Of a DNA stretch of 64,000 bases, positions 37,782 to 50,764 are shown piece by piece. The notes beneath the pieces are model-generated. The model did not search any database, was not told the DNA's origin, and saw nothing but the letters and a program-made list of their open reading frames with translations. The stretch's first letter is position 1. The number at the start of each line of letters is the position of its first letter. The position numbers and the translations under genes are program-made. The stretch comes from Polydactylus sextarius (Eukaryota > Chordata > Actinopteri > Polynemidae), in contig CM028910.1 in assembly GCA_016801845.1 (NCBI GenBank), positions 13,484,629 to 13,548,628 of the forward strand, written 5' to 3'.

Positions 37782-38440
37782 ACTCACACTGGCACGTTCT
37801 CAGGCAATAAGTCCATCTCTCCTCACTTCATCCAGCTGGGCTTCTTTATTGTTTGGCCACTTCCCTGTTTTGATTGAACCACTGTCAGCACCGCCTTGTG
37901 GAAATGTGGAAATTCTGGAGTGGTAAAGTGTATGTGCTTGTGCTCGTGTGTATGCGTGTGTGTGTTCATGTATGATTAATTGGGAAATGAGCCCACACCT
38001 TTGGCCTTCGCAGTGCCGGGCTCAATTAGAGACCCTCCTGGGCAAAGAGTTTTATAGCCTACAGGGGTTGCGCCTGCTCTCGGTGTGTGTTCCTCTCAGA
38101 TGTGCATGAGTTGTGCAAGTGTTAGTGTGTCACTTAACCAAGCTGTACACAGATCAGTCCAGACATATGTAATCACAGTTTCCAGTCCTGCCCTCTGTAT
38201 CCCTCACATGCTGACACACTAATCTCTGTGGGAAAAAATATCCCCTTAGTGATCAAAAAATAACCTCTACTCTCTCGTCTGCAGGTGCGCTTTGTGTCAG
38301 ATTTCTTTAAGAAACGTCCTCCACGTTGCACCAGGCAAGACGCAGCTGATAGCGAAGAGCCAGAGAGGAAACCCAGCCTGCAGATCACAGACTCAGAGCA
38401 CACCAACAATTACAATTACCATCCTCCTGGCCCTGTGTGA
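22992..38440 (+). CDS. plpp2: plpp2 gene, spliced coding span (phospholipid phosphatase 2, LPP2)
   Basis: Plpp2 is a six-pass membrane phosphatase that dephosphorylates phosphatidate, lysophosphatidate, ceramide-1-phosphate and sphingosine-1-phosphate, with its catalytic site on the outer or luminal face. Exons 22992-23067, 34513-34664, 35539-35801, 35888-35945, 36986-37162 and 38285-38440 join in phase with GT-AG borders into 293 residues (human PLPP2 is about 288). Motif C1 KYTIGRPRP is at residues 125-133, C2 SGHS at 169-172 and C3 TRVSDYKHHWSD at 216-227, with His171 and His223 as expected catalytic residues. An N-glycosylation sequon NCT lies at residue 152 in the loop between C1 and C2. 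Six hydrophobic segments are visible. The Thr in place of Ser at the start of C3, and YVGYTRVSDY, favour PLPP2 over PLPP1/3. An in-frame TAG directly precedes the start ATG. The long first intron (11.4 kb) probably carries regulatory sequence. Confidence 0.95.
23184..23247. repeat. (GT)n microsatellite
   Basis: About 64 bases of uninterrupted GT repeat just inside plpp2 intron 1. Confidence 0.95.
33756..33794. repeat. (AT)n microsatellite
   Basis: An AT dinucleotide tract of about 39 bases in plpp2 intron 1. Confidence 0.95.
34513..34664 (+). CDS. plpp2: plpp2 exon 2
   Basis: Phase 1 in, phase 0 out, acceptor TTCATTATAG and donor GTAAGT. It encodes LPFIIMTIVSKPYQRG, YCDDESIMYPVKPDTITHG and the second membrane segment. 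These blocks align closely with PLPP2. Confidence 0.95.
34945..35530 (+). mobile_element. 5'-truncated L2-like LINE, 3' end
   Basis: Translated pieces match the end of L2/CR1-type reverse transcriptase: HYCNSL near 34955, SLQMVQNA near 35010, LHWLPV-like coding at about 35110, and RAFASAAPRLWKALPQNLR near 35300. The 3' tail has TGTAAAGCACTTTCTGA, AATAAA and a short CTTA repeat, typical of fish L2 tails. The frame is broken and the element is 5'-truncated. It contains a 17-bp tandem duplication (35024-35040 and 35047-35063). It sits in plpp2 intron 2, sense to the gene. Confidence 0.8.
35539..35801 (+). CDS. plpp2: plpp2 exon 3 (phosphatase motif C1)
   Basis: Phase 0 in, phase 2 out, acceptor GCTTTCAG, donor GTAGAA. 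It encodes SSGEAYLVYSKRIYS, GTFLFGAAVSQSLTDLAKY, the C1 motif KYTIGRPRP and the luminal loop with the NCT sequon. The acceptor lies only about 8 bases from the end of a LINE fragment. Confidence 0.95.
35888..35945 (+). CDS. plpp2: plpp2 exon 4 (phosphatase motif C2)
   Basis: Phase 2 in, phase 0 out, acceptor CTTTCAG, donor GTAAGT. It encodes LSFYSGHSSFGMYCMLFLA, which holds the SGHS motif and catalytic histidine. Confidence 0.95.
36986..37162 (+). CDS. plpp2: plpp2 exon 5 (phosphatase motif C3)
   Basis: Fifty-nine codons, phase 0 on both sides, acceptor ATCGTCAG, donor GTGAGT. It encodes WARLLRPTIQFFLVAFAVYV and the C3 motif TRVSDYKHHWSD. The last membrane segment begins here. Confidence 0.96.
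37735..37790. repeat. (CA)n microsatellite
   Basis: About 50 bases of CA repeat, slightly interrupted at its 3' end, in plpp2 intron 5. Confidence 0.95.
38285..38440 (+). CDS. plpp2: plpp2 exon 6 (cytosolic tail and stop)
   Basis: Phase 0 in, acceptor CGTCTGCAG, ending at TGA 38438-38440. It encodes VRFVSDFFKKRPPRC and EEPERKPSLQITDSEH, like the EEELERKPSLSLTL tail of human PLPP2, and ends with NYHPPGPV. Confidence 0.93.
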   Translation: MRFVSDFFKKRPPRCTRQDAADSEEPERKPSLQITDSEHTNNYNYHPPGPV

Positions 38441-41300
38441 TAGGGGACTGAGACTGGGGAATAAAGGCTGCAGCCTGCAAGGCCCCGAAACCTGTGTGAT
38501 AGGGTCCAACCCAGGGGCTTCAACCTTGACTGTGCAGTTGACTGTGTTTAGTTTAGGGAATAACCTGCGTCACCTGCAATCCTGACTCCTGTAAGCTGCT
38601 CACTTCACACTCCTGACGCTGTGTGAGTAGTTCAAAGAGTATGAAAAGTAAAATTTTGGAGCATCTATATGAGCGCCAGTCTGCAACCAGTCCTTTGCAC
38701 CTCTTTTTGAAAGGAATAAAGTTAGGGATCTGGTCTGCAGCTTGCAGCCTACAAAGCCCCCAGCTCCCTCTCCACGTGTCAACCACTCACACCCCAACTG
38801 CTCCCCAACCACTGGACTGACTGAGGGGGCTGCATCCCATCACCAGGTGTCTGAGCCTCCTCTCAAAGACACATTATGACCTCCTTTTCTCCTGTAAGAG
38901 AGAGAGGAGCATTTTATTTTAACACATCATTGTTGATGTTAAAGTGTATTTTCTTAAAGCTGCATTAAGTGAAACGTGGACATGACAATTTACAGTCCTT
39001 TTCTGGCTATCTGATGAATGTAAGTTTTATATTCACTTTTGTGTTTATGCCTTCAATAACATAACAAATGTCTTTGTCTTTTTGTATCGGTAGAAGTTAC
39101 ACTTACTTTATCAGCCATTTGTTAAATCGAGCTCACTGTATTACAGGAAGCACCTAGGATACAATGTATTTTTTTATTAGACTGTGCCTGCAGGAAACAG
39201 CTGCCCATATTTTTATATAATGTGTCAGCAAAAGCGAATAGATTTCAGTGAAACGCAACAACAATCTGGTAGCACCTGAAAAATGCTGTGATTTTAGAAG
39301 GGAAGATCTGGGTTTTGTTTCACAGTGTGATTAATAATAATAGCAACTTTTCTTTTTTACGTTGACACCAAACACATCGCTTAATGGAGCTTTAATATGT
39401 TTTATATGTTTTTTTCTTTAATTTCCACATGTTCATTTAACTCATTTTTTAGTGCACCTTATGCTGGTTACGCACCAAAAAACACATCGTTGACATGGAA
39501 ATAGAGTTCGCAGTAGATGAGCTAACTTTTTTCCACAAATCATGGCTCCCTGACTACAAATGACACAACTAAAAACAATATTAATACTTTGACCTAAAAT
39601 TAGCAGAGGGTATGTTACAACCAGTTCTCCTAACTGCCACACAAACAGGTCTAGGTATCCCCTGAGGCAAACAACAAGATGTTTTAAAAGTGACTATACA
39701 GGTTTGTCGTTCATGGTGACTCATTGTTTGAAGTCTGATTCACAAGTACCCAACACTTACTCTGTTCTTTAGCAAGTGTCATGTTGTATCACTGCCCACG
39801 TGAGTCTAGTTAAACATCTGACTAATCTGAACCTTTAGGATCAGGCTGTTTGTTCAGATTGGGTCAGTTCACTCTAAGTAGTTTTGATGTTTTTTTAAAA
39901 GGTATACATTTAATTGTGGAGTTTGTGATTGATTTGTGTTTCCCCTGTGTTTATAGGACTGCAGAGGTAGAAACCATTGATGCAGACAACTTTAAGTCCT
40001 GTTGGACTTTACGCGTCTTACCACTACTTTATTGCCAAATAACTATTAAAAAAAAAATCTGGCCTTTGGATTTTTCATTTTGTTTGGTTTTTTTTCTGTC
40101 TTATTGTGTGTGTTTTATAAAAAAAAAAATTCTCAAATAATCAAAGAAGGATAAGACAGCCATTATGAAAATGGTGTTTTAATTTATTTTGAATACAAGA
40201 AGTTCTTTATTAACTCTAATAAGGTTGGAATTTCCAGCGCTGTTATGGTTTTTGTGCAATCACCCCTGCTTGCCACTATGAGCCACAAATATTGTACTAT
40301 GTACTATCTACTAATGCTATGAGACATGTTTCATGTTCCGTGAAGGATGTGTACATATATACACTTGTATGTTTTTAGTTTTTTTTTTTTTTGTTGTGTT
40401 TTTGACATGTAGGTAAAATTTAACTCCACCTGTACAGTGTGCTTTGGCCTGTGCCTTCACAGACTGGTGCCTACTGGAGTTGCCACACAAACGGATCCAA
40501 TTCTAGGTCCAAACATAAGCCAGATGCCCTGGCAGGGCTTTTAAAGGGCTTTTGTAATGATAAAGGGTTACATACCCAACTGTGTTTTTGAAGCTTGTAA
40601 CACAACTCTTTTCCCACTTCAAAGTTTCGTCTATATCCTTTTTCCCCTTCCTGTGTTGATAGATGGGGTTAATTTGTGAATAAGATCTCCTGTACAGTTC
40701 TTGTACAGCATGTAGACCCCTGGAGGGATGACAACAGATCAGACAGACCTCGAAGTTGATAGAGGGGGAGACAGGAAGACCAAGATAATCTCACCTGGTT
40801 ATGATTGTGAGGCCCTGAAGCTGTCTTGGGTCTAAGGGGCGAGGTAGGGTACTTTAGGAGTTGGGCTGTGGGGTATCCCATGGTGAACTTTGGTCCCTGG
40901 GGACTTGTGCACATTTAAAACACAGACTTACAACTAGAAACAGCTGGAACTGGTTGTGGTGAAGTGCCGTGCAAATCCCCCTCCCTCGCTCCCTACATCT
41001 AAATCATCTGTGCGTTACTGCAGCCACACTAATAGCCCAAATGAGGACGAGGATCTAGAAATGTCATGGCCTTTGATTCCCCTCCAGTTTTGTGAAAACT
41101 AAGGTTCTCAGCTGGTCATGTGGCTCCATGTGTTTTAATGCTTTCCTGGATTAGTGCTTTAAAGTGCGCACTGGTTAGCCAATCTTTTGTTTGTCATCTT
41201 GTATAGCTGTGGTTCATGTTGTGTTTTGCTTTTATGTATGCAGTAGATTATATCTATAGTTTCTAAATCAGAGAATTTTAAATAAAGAATTAATCCACTT
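38441..41300 (+). other. plpp2: Probable plpp2 3' UTR
   Basis: Non-coding and T-rich. Candidate polyadenylation signals AATAAA lie at 38460, about 38715 and 41281, so both short and long 3' ends are possible. No other gene is visible. The 41281 end is a guess based on the lack of competing features. Confidence 0.35.
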
Positions 41301-44300
41301 TAATTATTTTTGTTTTCATTTATACATTTTACAGTAAAAATAACATTTTTGTACATCAGCTAACTTAACTGTTGATAGAAAGTTGCGAAGCTTCATGTGT
41401 TTCATGTTCTGCAGAAAGAAATGTTTCTGTTTTTGGGTCAAGGATAATGAAATCATTAAAATCAAATATGATATTGCAACTTCAAGATTTCACAATGTTC
41501 TTGGCAAGTTCACTGCATTCTTGACTGCAAAAAGTTTTTCATTGGAATAAGTTTTAAAACAATCATTATCTCAGGTCAAAAGTTCAACAAACTTGAAATG
41601 AGTTTTCTAACATGCTGTACTTGTAACAAGTAACAAATGCACATTTTGGTGTGAGTTGGTGTATTATTTAGAAGTTCATCAGCATTTTCATTGTTTACTT
41701 GCAAATGTTATCCCTCTTCTGTTTATCCCCTTTTAACTGATAATTAACATTATGAAGATCAGGCAAGTACCCAGTTTAAAAAAAGGCAATCTTCTATCCT
41801 GAGTAGGATTATCTCATTTGAATGAAAAGAGCAAGTATTTGTATGGCAATGGATGGATCCAGCAGGGGCTAATCAAGGCTCCCATGCTGCCTCAGTGGAT
41901 CCAGGCGGGAGAATGGAACGTTCCACAAAAATAAACACGTATATTTAGAACAAAATAAACACTGGACTCATAGGGACATTTGCTGGCGTTTTATTGGCAG
42001 CAGTATTGAAAACCACTGTCATTGCTCATTTGAAACAACATTACTCACTCACATGTTGTGAGCTGAGCGCATGTGAGGCTATTTTTTACTGCGGTGTCAA
42101 AACAACTGGGAATGGAAAACATTAAGGGACTTTATTTACATGACTATTTAGCCATTTAGCTTCTTATTCGGGGCGATTTACAATATGTGAGTTCACAGCT
42201 GTGTCATTAATTTCCACAGATATGCATACTTTTACTGAATATATTATCCTTAAGGCCACATGGTAAATGTACCTTGTTATATTATAAGACACGGTCTCTA
42301 CGGTAACTAGGACATTTGTGTGCTTGCTAACCAGCTTATCTGCCTATGATCATAAATATTAAAACGCTATACGTCTGGAAAGCTTTATCTAACACATAAA
42401 TCAAATCTACTACCTATCAGAGAGGTTAATGAGGCAGATGAAATAGATACAGGACCTGTAGCAGATAGCAGGAGTCATATGGCTTTATTATTATTATTAT
42501 TTTATACCTGAAGACCAAACCATCAGGGTGATATGAATCAAAGGCGGTAAAATAGATCATTCCTTCGAAACCGTCACGAATCATGAATGGCCCGGTCCAC
42601 AGAGATTGAATTCTGTGAATGACCCCGAGCCTGGTGAGAAGTGGCTCTCGAGATGAGTGGTTTCAGGAAAACCTCAGCGCTGGAAGCAGTGAAGTATGAC
42701 AGAAAAGGCACGGTTGCCAGTATTTTGAAGCTGTGGTGGACGATGCTGGATGTTATACACTCCACCGTTCAGCCCACTTTGGTCAGTGTCCCTGTGGGCG
42801 ACAGCCATATGGTTTCAAGGTGGAATTTCAGGACCAGAAACAGTAGCAAAGTCCAGACATGGGATGAGGTTCCTGTTGGAAATGATGGGAGTGCATATTC
42901 ATAATCTCTGGTTTGTTTCAGTTTTCCCTCAGTTCAGCACCACTAATATGGGATAAAGTAATACTATGACTCAGATAGGAAATTGTCCGATAACTTGAGA
43001 TAAAATTTAGAGTTAAACTAAATGTGGATATGGAAGAGATGGAGACTAGAGACAGCCAAGGGAATAAGGGAGAGGCCGTGTAAAACTGAAACAGACACGG
43101 AGGAGTGCTGGGCTAGTTTACAGGATTAGAAGTGGATGAATGGGAGACACAGGCATGGTCTTGTTCTTCAACCTGTGTTAAATTTAAGGGAATTATTTTG
43201 TGGTCTCCATCGAGCTGGAACTGTTTACATCCCATTTTCAGCACTCAAACGGGGAAACTGCTTCAGAGAAAAGTCACTCGGTGCTCCACAGTCAAGCGCC
43301 TTTTAAAACAGACAGGTCAGTGCTGCTGTATTGGAAACTACTGGTACTTTTGAGCATCTGCAGGACAAACTTTTATTGATTAAATAAAGAGATGGGAGAG
43401 TATGTCGGTGAAAAAAGGTTCAGCTGAGTGATCTGAAACCCAGAGTACACCCGCTTCTTCTGTTTTCATGTGACAATTTGAGTCAGAGAAGCAAGAAATT
43501 TGTACAAAATTAAACCCAGTTGTGCACAGTATGAGGCAAAACATGTCAGTCAAAAGTTATTTTGACAATTAATACCATGCAGCATTGATTCAGAGGTGTC
43601 ACACAGAGAACTTCTCTGACTTTCTCATGCTGGAGGCCAGCGGAGACATTTTTAGCTTGGCACTGTATTCTAGCAATTAAAATGCCTCCAGAAATGAGCA
43701 GTTAGTCTCTGTTGTTTTTCTCTTCCTATTATAGACAGCAGCTAGTCTTCCTGCCGAATCACCAAAAGTATTGCTTCTGCAAAGAGACACATTAATTAAC
43801 CCTCTCTCTCTTCCACACACAGAAGTGCACATACTCATACCTACCGATATTATTAATGCAGGTCCATTATCCAGTGTTGTGGCCTTGTGTAATTAAAAAT
43901 AATAGTAGAAATGTTTTGATTTCATAATAAAGCGCACAAGACTTGAATTCAAGGAATAATGTGTAGTGTAGTAACATAGGCAGCATTTCAACGAGGTAGC
44001 TACTATTGATCTAAGATTAAAATATCTGTTTTCTTGAGTTTGTTTTCTGTGCTTTGCATGTAGATAGTGCCATATTTCATATCAACAGGAAACCATCATA
44101 AAGACCAATTATTGATGAATGCCATGTTGACTGTGTGGAACCATCATTCTTCAAAATATCCTGCTAATTTTTCCATGGGTACTGTGTTTTCATATGGACT
44201 GTTTACATTGAACTGGACCAGAAAGTTTGTTCTTATTGGACAAAATCCTGTTTACCTTTCCATTTATAATAAACTCACAGAGACCATTTATTTTACATTC

Positions 44301-45778
44301 ATTTTTCCCCCTCCAGCCCACAAGTCTTTATTTCTACATACTTGGTTTGTAGTTAATTGTGCTAGCATGGTTTTGCTCTATTTCTTGTTTTTTGCAGAAT
44401 GACCCTGCACCTGTGATTCATTTCAGAATTTCTCTTTTCCATTGCAATGATTGGTCAGAGGCAAATATAATGTCATCAGTTGAACTCAGCTGTGGGAAAA
44501 AAACAGAGATACAGAGTGGAGTGATGAGGATGAGGAGTCTGGCGAGACATGAGGTGGATACTCAAACACAAGCACTGGCTACTTCCAGGAATTTGTGAGT
44601 ACAACCCATTGACCCTTGGAGATCTCCATCCTCTAAATTTGGATCTTATTAATTGACATGTTTTATTTCCTAATAATTACCTTTGTAATCTATTTGAAAA
44701 TGTTGATTTGCAATGAATATCCTGATCAGTAAAGTCAAAAGTCTTGAAGTATACAAAAAGTATAAAATGGAGAATTGTTTTCATCTTGACCACTGCTATT
44801 TTGTATCATTTTGGACTAGTTTCCACTTTTTAGAGATCAGTTCTAACTCAGGAATACCAAGACGCTCTCACTGGCAATGACATACTGGAAAGAAAGAAGT
44901 GAGGAAAAGGTAGTGAAGCAGGAGAGGCATTTGGCTGTAGTTAAGGTGGTCATAAACAGTCTGAGGAAGTATCTGAAGCTCTCTAGTCTCCAGCTTCCAG
45001 TCTCCAGTCTCTTGGCCTTTTGCTTGTTGCCTTGGACAGCAGTTCTGTGCTCAGGGGCCTGGTTGTAGGGGCCTCGCTGGATAATGGTACACTTCTTTTA
45101 CACAGCTTGGGGAAAGAGAGAGAGTGAGGCAGAGTGAGAGAGAGCAGGAGCAGCTTATCTGGCTGCTAGCCATCCTCACCACTACCACCAGTGACCCTGA
45201 TGAAGGATTTATACAGTATTTTTATATATTTACACACACCGTTCCTCTCACCTTCGCCAGAGGCTTCATGTCGTCCCCCTCCGTCCCTGCAAGTCATGCA
45301 AAACTTTATGGATTTATGGTCAAGGAGGTGGAGGGGCATGTCCCACTGTGGAATAGTAGCGACACAGAGAGGTAAACAAACCTTGGGTATGTCGATAGAG
45401 GCTGTGTGTGACAGAGCGTCTATTGGGAAACAGCCATAGCTTCAGGCTGGGATGATGTCATACCAAAGGGAACAGCACTGTGGAGTCGAGGCCACATGGA
45501 TGAATTCAGTCCGGAGTTATTAATACACAAGAACGATAGGTGGAGTTGTGTCTCACTGTTGTATGTTTACTCAAGAAAAATGACATATTAATATACAGTG
45601 ACACACTATAAAGCACCCGTGCATGGACGTGTAAAGAGACCACCCATATCTCACACAGCTGAGTTACAGTATTAAATCCAAGAGATTTTTATAATACTCC
45701 TATGTTTACGTTTCCACATTTGGATCACAGAGTTGTGTATTATCTTATGGAGCCAGAAAAGAGATACAGACTTAGTAT

Positions 45779-45780
<2 letters not shown>

Positions 45781-45831
<51 letters not shown>
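45781..45831. repeat. (TG)n microsatellite
   Basis: An uninterrupted TG tract of about 50 bases. Confidence 0.95.
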
Positions 45832-45833
<2 letters not shown>

Positions 45834-48354
45834 ATTTAACCCATCAACAGGCTAAACACATGATTCAAAGCAATAACTCAGCGTTTCCGCAGTGTACAGA
45901 TGATAACTCATGAATACCAACTGGCAATACCATATTTTCTTAAATGACACTTTAACTTCGTTTTTGTGGAACCAAAACTAAACAGTCTGACTACTTAATA
46001 AATCAGCTACAATCGCTTTCAATATGAGACCAGGGTGTTATATGTCATCCTGGACTTCAGGTCAACTAACAGTCTTGTTTACATTATCACTCCAAATATG
46101 GTCTTGTGATAACATAGTGTTCTGCTGATAATAAATCCCAGATCTCTGCAGGAAATTGCTTTAGGCTGCTAAATTTCCTTTCTACTGTATATTCTGGTTG
46201 GACTCTCTTCAAAAATACAGTATCTGTTATTATAGTGTGGCCAGAAGCAATATCATGACTATACAAAAAACATCTGACATATGACTCTGGATCAGATTAA
46301 GTAATATTTTTCCCTTTCTTCAGATAGCTAATAATTGATTTTAATCTTCACCACAATTGGTTTAAAACAGACTTTTCTTTTAAAATACAGCTGGTGCGCA
46401 TGTAGCTGCAGCCGAGCAAGAAGGACCTCAAGGGGAAGTGGGAGGCCTGGGTCTGCTCAACAGCCAACTGGCCTCCCCTGGAAAATACAAGATGCCTTCC
46501 TGTGCCAGAAGTCTGCAGAGCAAGAGGGAGTAGCGAATGAAGGAAGGGAAAATGTTAGTGTAGGTGCTGCCGGCCAAGAAAGAGAAAGAAAGATGGTTCA
46601 TATTGCTAAAATTCAACTATCTTCTGAAGAGGGGAAAGTGTTGGCAAGAACAAACTTTGCCTTTATCTTAACAGTAAAATGGTAAAGAATTTACAAAACT
46701 TTATGTGGCTGACTTTTCTGATTACATTATTTTTAAAACAGTGCCCAGTAGATTAAGAATACATGTTAAAAATGTTCCCTTCTTGGATGGCCATTATGTA
46801 GACATTAACCTTTCGATTTGACCGCACGATGCAGCACTTATGAAGTAAATAAACAGGATGTAATATGGTAAACAAGACAAACTTACTCTGGCTAAATGTT
46901 CTGCCAGGCTCTGGCCATATAAGGAATTCATAGGGGATGTTTTCAGTGTTTTTCTTTGTCAGTTCTCACAAAGTAGTCAGCATCTTAAGAACTGAACTGC
47001 AGTGACTTAAAGACTGGACCACTGCAGAGATGAATCACTGCTTTCCATGTTCCCTTAGTTAAGATGGTTGAGTCAAAGTAACTAATCACTGTTTCTTAAA
47101 GTCATAGGCAACAGATGACTTTGTATATTCAGCAATAGGTCTATAACCTTTTCAGACAGAGCTGATTTGGTAGTTTCAAGATCATTACATAAACGAAGGG
47201 AAGATTTAAAATGAGGATGAATTTGTTTGGAAAGTGCACATGATTATTACACATTCAACATTTCAACACATATGTGTGTACAACCATTTTTGATCAAATG
47301 AAGCAACAGTTACAACTGTTCCAGTTAATGTTTACAACATTTCACTTGTCACCAAATCAAAGCTTACTGGGATACAGATACAGAACTATTGTAATATCAC
47401 CAACTTTAACATTCACAGCTACAAGAACATATACATTTACCACCTGATGTTATGAGACATAAATATATGACATTTTTACTGATTTCAGGAAGTCCTGTTG
47501 AATCATATGCAATGTATAACAATGTTAATCATCTCAGTTTCATTGTGGTGAGTTGATTAATGTCAGTGACTGAATAGAAGCACCTCTTTATTCAAAACAG
47601 GCAGAAAGAAAAAAAAAAACAGTGACTTAACTAGACTTTATTTGTTTTTAAAAGCTGTCTGAAAGCTGTGTCTGGATGTCACCAATAAAATCTCAGAAAA
47701 TCAAAACTTGTAACCCTTTATTATATACAAATATTTGTGTGAATGTGTGAAAATATTAGGGTCTGACTGGGTGGTATAGGAGTCATATAAATCAGCATAG
47801 TTTAGCACTTACATTCACAACCTGGACTGTAGCTCTGTCCACAGACCCCGTGTGGTGAAGACATGGTAAAAGCCAAGATTTAATTTTGTTTTGAATGCTA
47901 TATAATTTTTGAATTAAGATTACTTCAGTAAATCCATTACAGCTGCCACCCACCACCTCCACCACTGTGTGCACCTGTGTGCTGACCATACAGACACACA
48001 CAAACACGCGCCACAGACACATAAATGAATGACTGTGCACCTTTTAGTTGAAAATTCCTCATGGTCGTCTCTGCGTTGGTGTCACTACTGGTTGAAATTT
48101 ATAGTGAAGTGGCGACACCGTGTGGTACTAATGTATAATTGCGGCCTGCTGCCAGAAAATGGCGGCTACGACAATTTCAGACCAGAAAAAGATTTCTACA
48201 TCTATGTGTAGAAAGTGTTTACCACCTTCTTCTTTGAGCCAACTAGAAATTACCACTTTTTTTATTAGGAGTGAATATTTCCCATCGGGAAATACAGCTA
48301 CAAGAATCCTAACAATCTCATCCAGTTTGATCAGGTTGCTGTACTTGTGTATGA

Positions 48355-48368
48355 GCAGCAGGTGGCAG
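48355..48368 (+). promoter_or_regulatory. CTCF-like motif
   Basis: GCAGCAGGTGGCAG matches the core CTCF consensus except at the first base. It lies between plpp2 and the TLE-family gene. Confidence 0.4.
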
Positions 48369-49710
48369 TATAATGCAATGTTGTGGCTTTTTGACTGTGA
48401 GTTTACAGGTAAACCTATAACAGATTGCAACAGTTTGAATAGTGGAGTTTGTCTTGGAGGCACAATTTTATGTTACTTTTTATATCCAACAGCATTGATG
48501 AGGAGATTCAGTTTCAACAGCTTGGTGTTTTTCTTTAATTGGTTTTATATTAATTTTAAAGACGGGCCTTGTGTTTTGTCAACCATTAATGTGTTATCTA
48601 CAAACTGTTGTTGTCCTGTAGTTTATTAAGTCTTTTTTTTTCATGATTGTTGGCCTCATTTTCGAGCCTAACTCTGTAAACATCCAACAGATTGTTTCAC
48701 TCCCTCCTGCAACCCTCGTCCTCCTTTGCATGAAAATTTAATTTATATATTCTCCTTACTATTTTAAGCTCTTGAACACACAAATTAACACCTGACCCGC
48801 GCTCTCCAGCTCGCCAGCACTCATGTAAAGTGGAAACCTGTGGCAATGACTGCACTTTTTTTTTTTTTTTTTTTTTTTTTTTGCAAGTGTGAATCACTCC
48901 ACTGTGTGAGATGAGTGACAGCACATGCAAAGTGCTGTCAGTAGCATTTGCAAGTCAATGCTCAGATTTAACCGCTTCACTCCACTCAGTGCAGATCGAC
49001 TGCCTGAATTTAAAATCACCCCTTGAAAAGATACTTTTTTTTCCTCCCCTTTCTCTCTCTCTCTTTCGCTCGTGTTGGCCTTTAAAACAAACCATGGCAT
49101 TGACCTTCCCTCAGATTCCCACTGGAAGTTATCTTTTTGCAACAAGATACAAGGAAACTATTTTCGAAGAAGTCATGTTGTTTTATCATTACCTCTGTGA
49201 GAATACAATTATATAAAATTATGGATTTCATGGCCAAATTGTACACCCTAGTGCCTTCAGAGTTTATTTGCTCCTTCAGAAGAAAATCTTATTCTGCTTC
49301 ACTGCAGAGAGATACAAATCGCTCCATTGTTCTGTGCTATAAAAAAAAAAAAAAAACAGTGTAAAGACGAGGTGTGCAGTTCCTCTCTCTGTCTCTCTCT
49401 GAGGTTACAACAGGCCACGATGAAAAAAACAGTGTCCTATTTACAAAAAGGCGTGGAACTATTTAGCAAATATTATAGCAGTAGGTAATTCACAGGATCG
49501 ATCTTTTCGATGTTGTGTTATGTGATCCAAAGACTGGTGGAGACTTTTGAGTGGGGGGCAAACAATGTAACAGCACACAGCAATGGAATTCCTGAGTTCC
49601 CAGATACACATGCCTGTGGGCGTAAATGTGTCAGCGTCTGTTTTATGCGTGCATACGTGTGCGTATGTTTGTCACAGAGGCTATTTATTTGTATCTGCCT
49701 GCAAGGAGGC

Positions 49711-49711
<1 letters not shown>

Positions 49712-49773
<62 letters not shown>
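49712..49773. repeat. (GT)n microsatellite
   Basis: About 60 bases of GT repeat. It produces a 228-codon spurious open frame on the opposite strand. Confidence 0.95.
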
Positions 49774-49774
<1 letters not shown>

Positions 49775-49859
49775 AACTACATGTGTGCATGTGCATGTGA
49801 GCATAGCTGCTGCTGATGTGGGTCATTACCCCTTCTTTCCCCGAGGGGCCATGCAGCAG

Positions 49860-50190
49860 GAGAGGACAGAAGGGGAGGGGGGGATGGATGGTGGGGTGTG
49901 GGGCTAAGGAGGGAGGAGGGGGTGAAGGAGAGATGAGGAGGTGTAGAAGGAGGAGGAGGAGGAGGGAGGGGTCGACATTATGTGTGTGTGTGCAGATGTA
50001 TATGTGTGTGTGTCTGAGGGTGGTGTCCCAGAGGAGTAGAGACCAATAAATCACCGTGCCGTCTCTGTGCTGACACCCAGCTTGTCTGATGAGGGACAGG
50101 GGGAAAGGGTGGGGGGCAAAGTGAGGCAGCGATGAGGGGATGAAGGAGGCTGTGAGGGGGTCGGGACGGGGAGGGTGGAGGTGGGGGCAC
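49860..50190 (+). repeat. G-rich purine tract with G-quadruplex potential
   Basis: The plus strand is strongly G/A-rich. G-runs at 49872-49875, 49877-49883, 49893-49896 and 49900-49903 fit a four-run quadruplex with loops of 1, 9 and 3 bases. More G-runs follow near 49905-49925 and 50097-50190. Confidence 0.6.
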
Positions 50191-50764
50191 CACAATGACA
50201 ACACTGTAGCCTTGTCTCCATGTCACTCAAGCCCACGCTGGGCAGAAGCGATTCTCACCCCCCGTCCCATAGCTAACAAATAGAGATACCACAAAACCAA
50301 AAAATAAGTAAATAAAATAATGACCACAAGCATCATCTTCCAGTATCATCTTTTTTTTTTTTTTTTCACCAAGCTACTTTTTTTAAGGCAAAAAACAAAC
50401 CAAAACTTTTAATGCACTGACATAGTTAGAGGTGATTGATTTGCATTGCAAAGATTATTTTCAAGTCAATTTGACTCCTTTAAGACTAGTGAGTGATTTT
50501 CACCATTTTCCACAACTTTCAATATTTTCAAGAAAAGTGGATCAAACTTGTTAGATTCAAATAGATGTAAAAGAGACCGGCAGAGAATGATAAAATATAA
50601 AAAAAAAAAAGTAGGAGATTTACAAAAATCTAAAGTCTGAAGGATGGACCCTGATGTTACAAAGCTGAACAGTTTTTACTTTGAAATTATATGGTCCAAG
50701 AAGCTTCTGTGCCCTCAAGTGATATCAGGTCACATAGAGTTGACCTTTCATATCAAATCAGGAT

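Noticed and set aside
42641..42904. 87-codon open frame between plpp2 and TLE
   Set aside because: It is of modest length, with no domain and no exon-like neighbours. It could be chance.
49518..50204. 228-codon open frame on the minus strand
   Set aside because: It runs through a GT microsatellite and a G-rich low-complexity tract, so its composition (Pro, His, Thr repeats) is an artefact.
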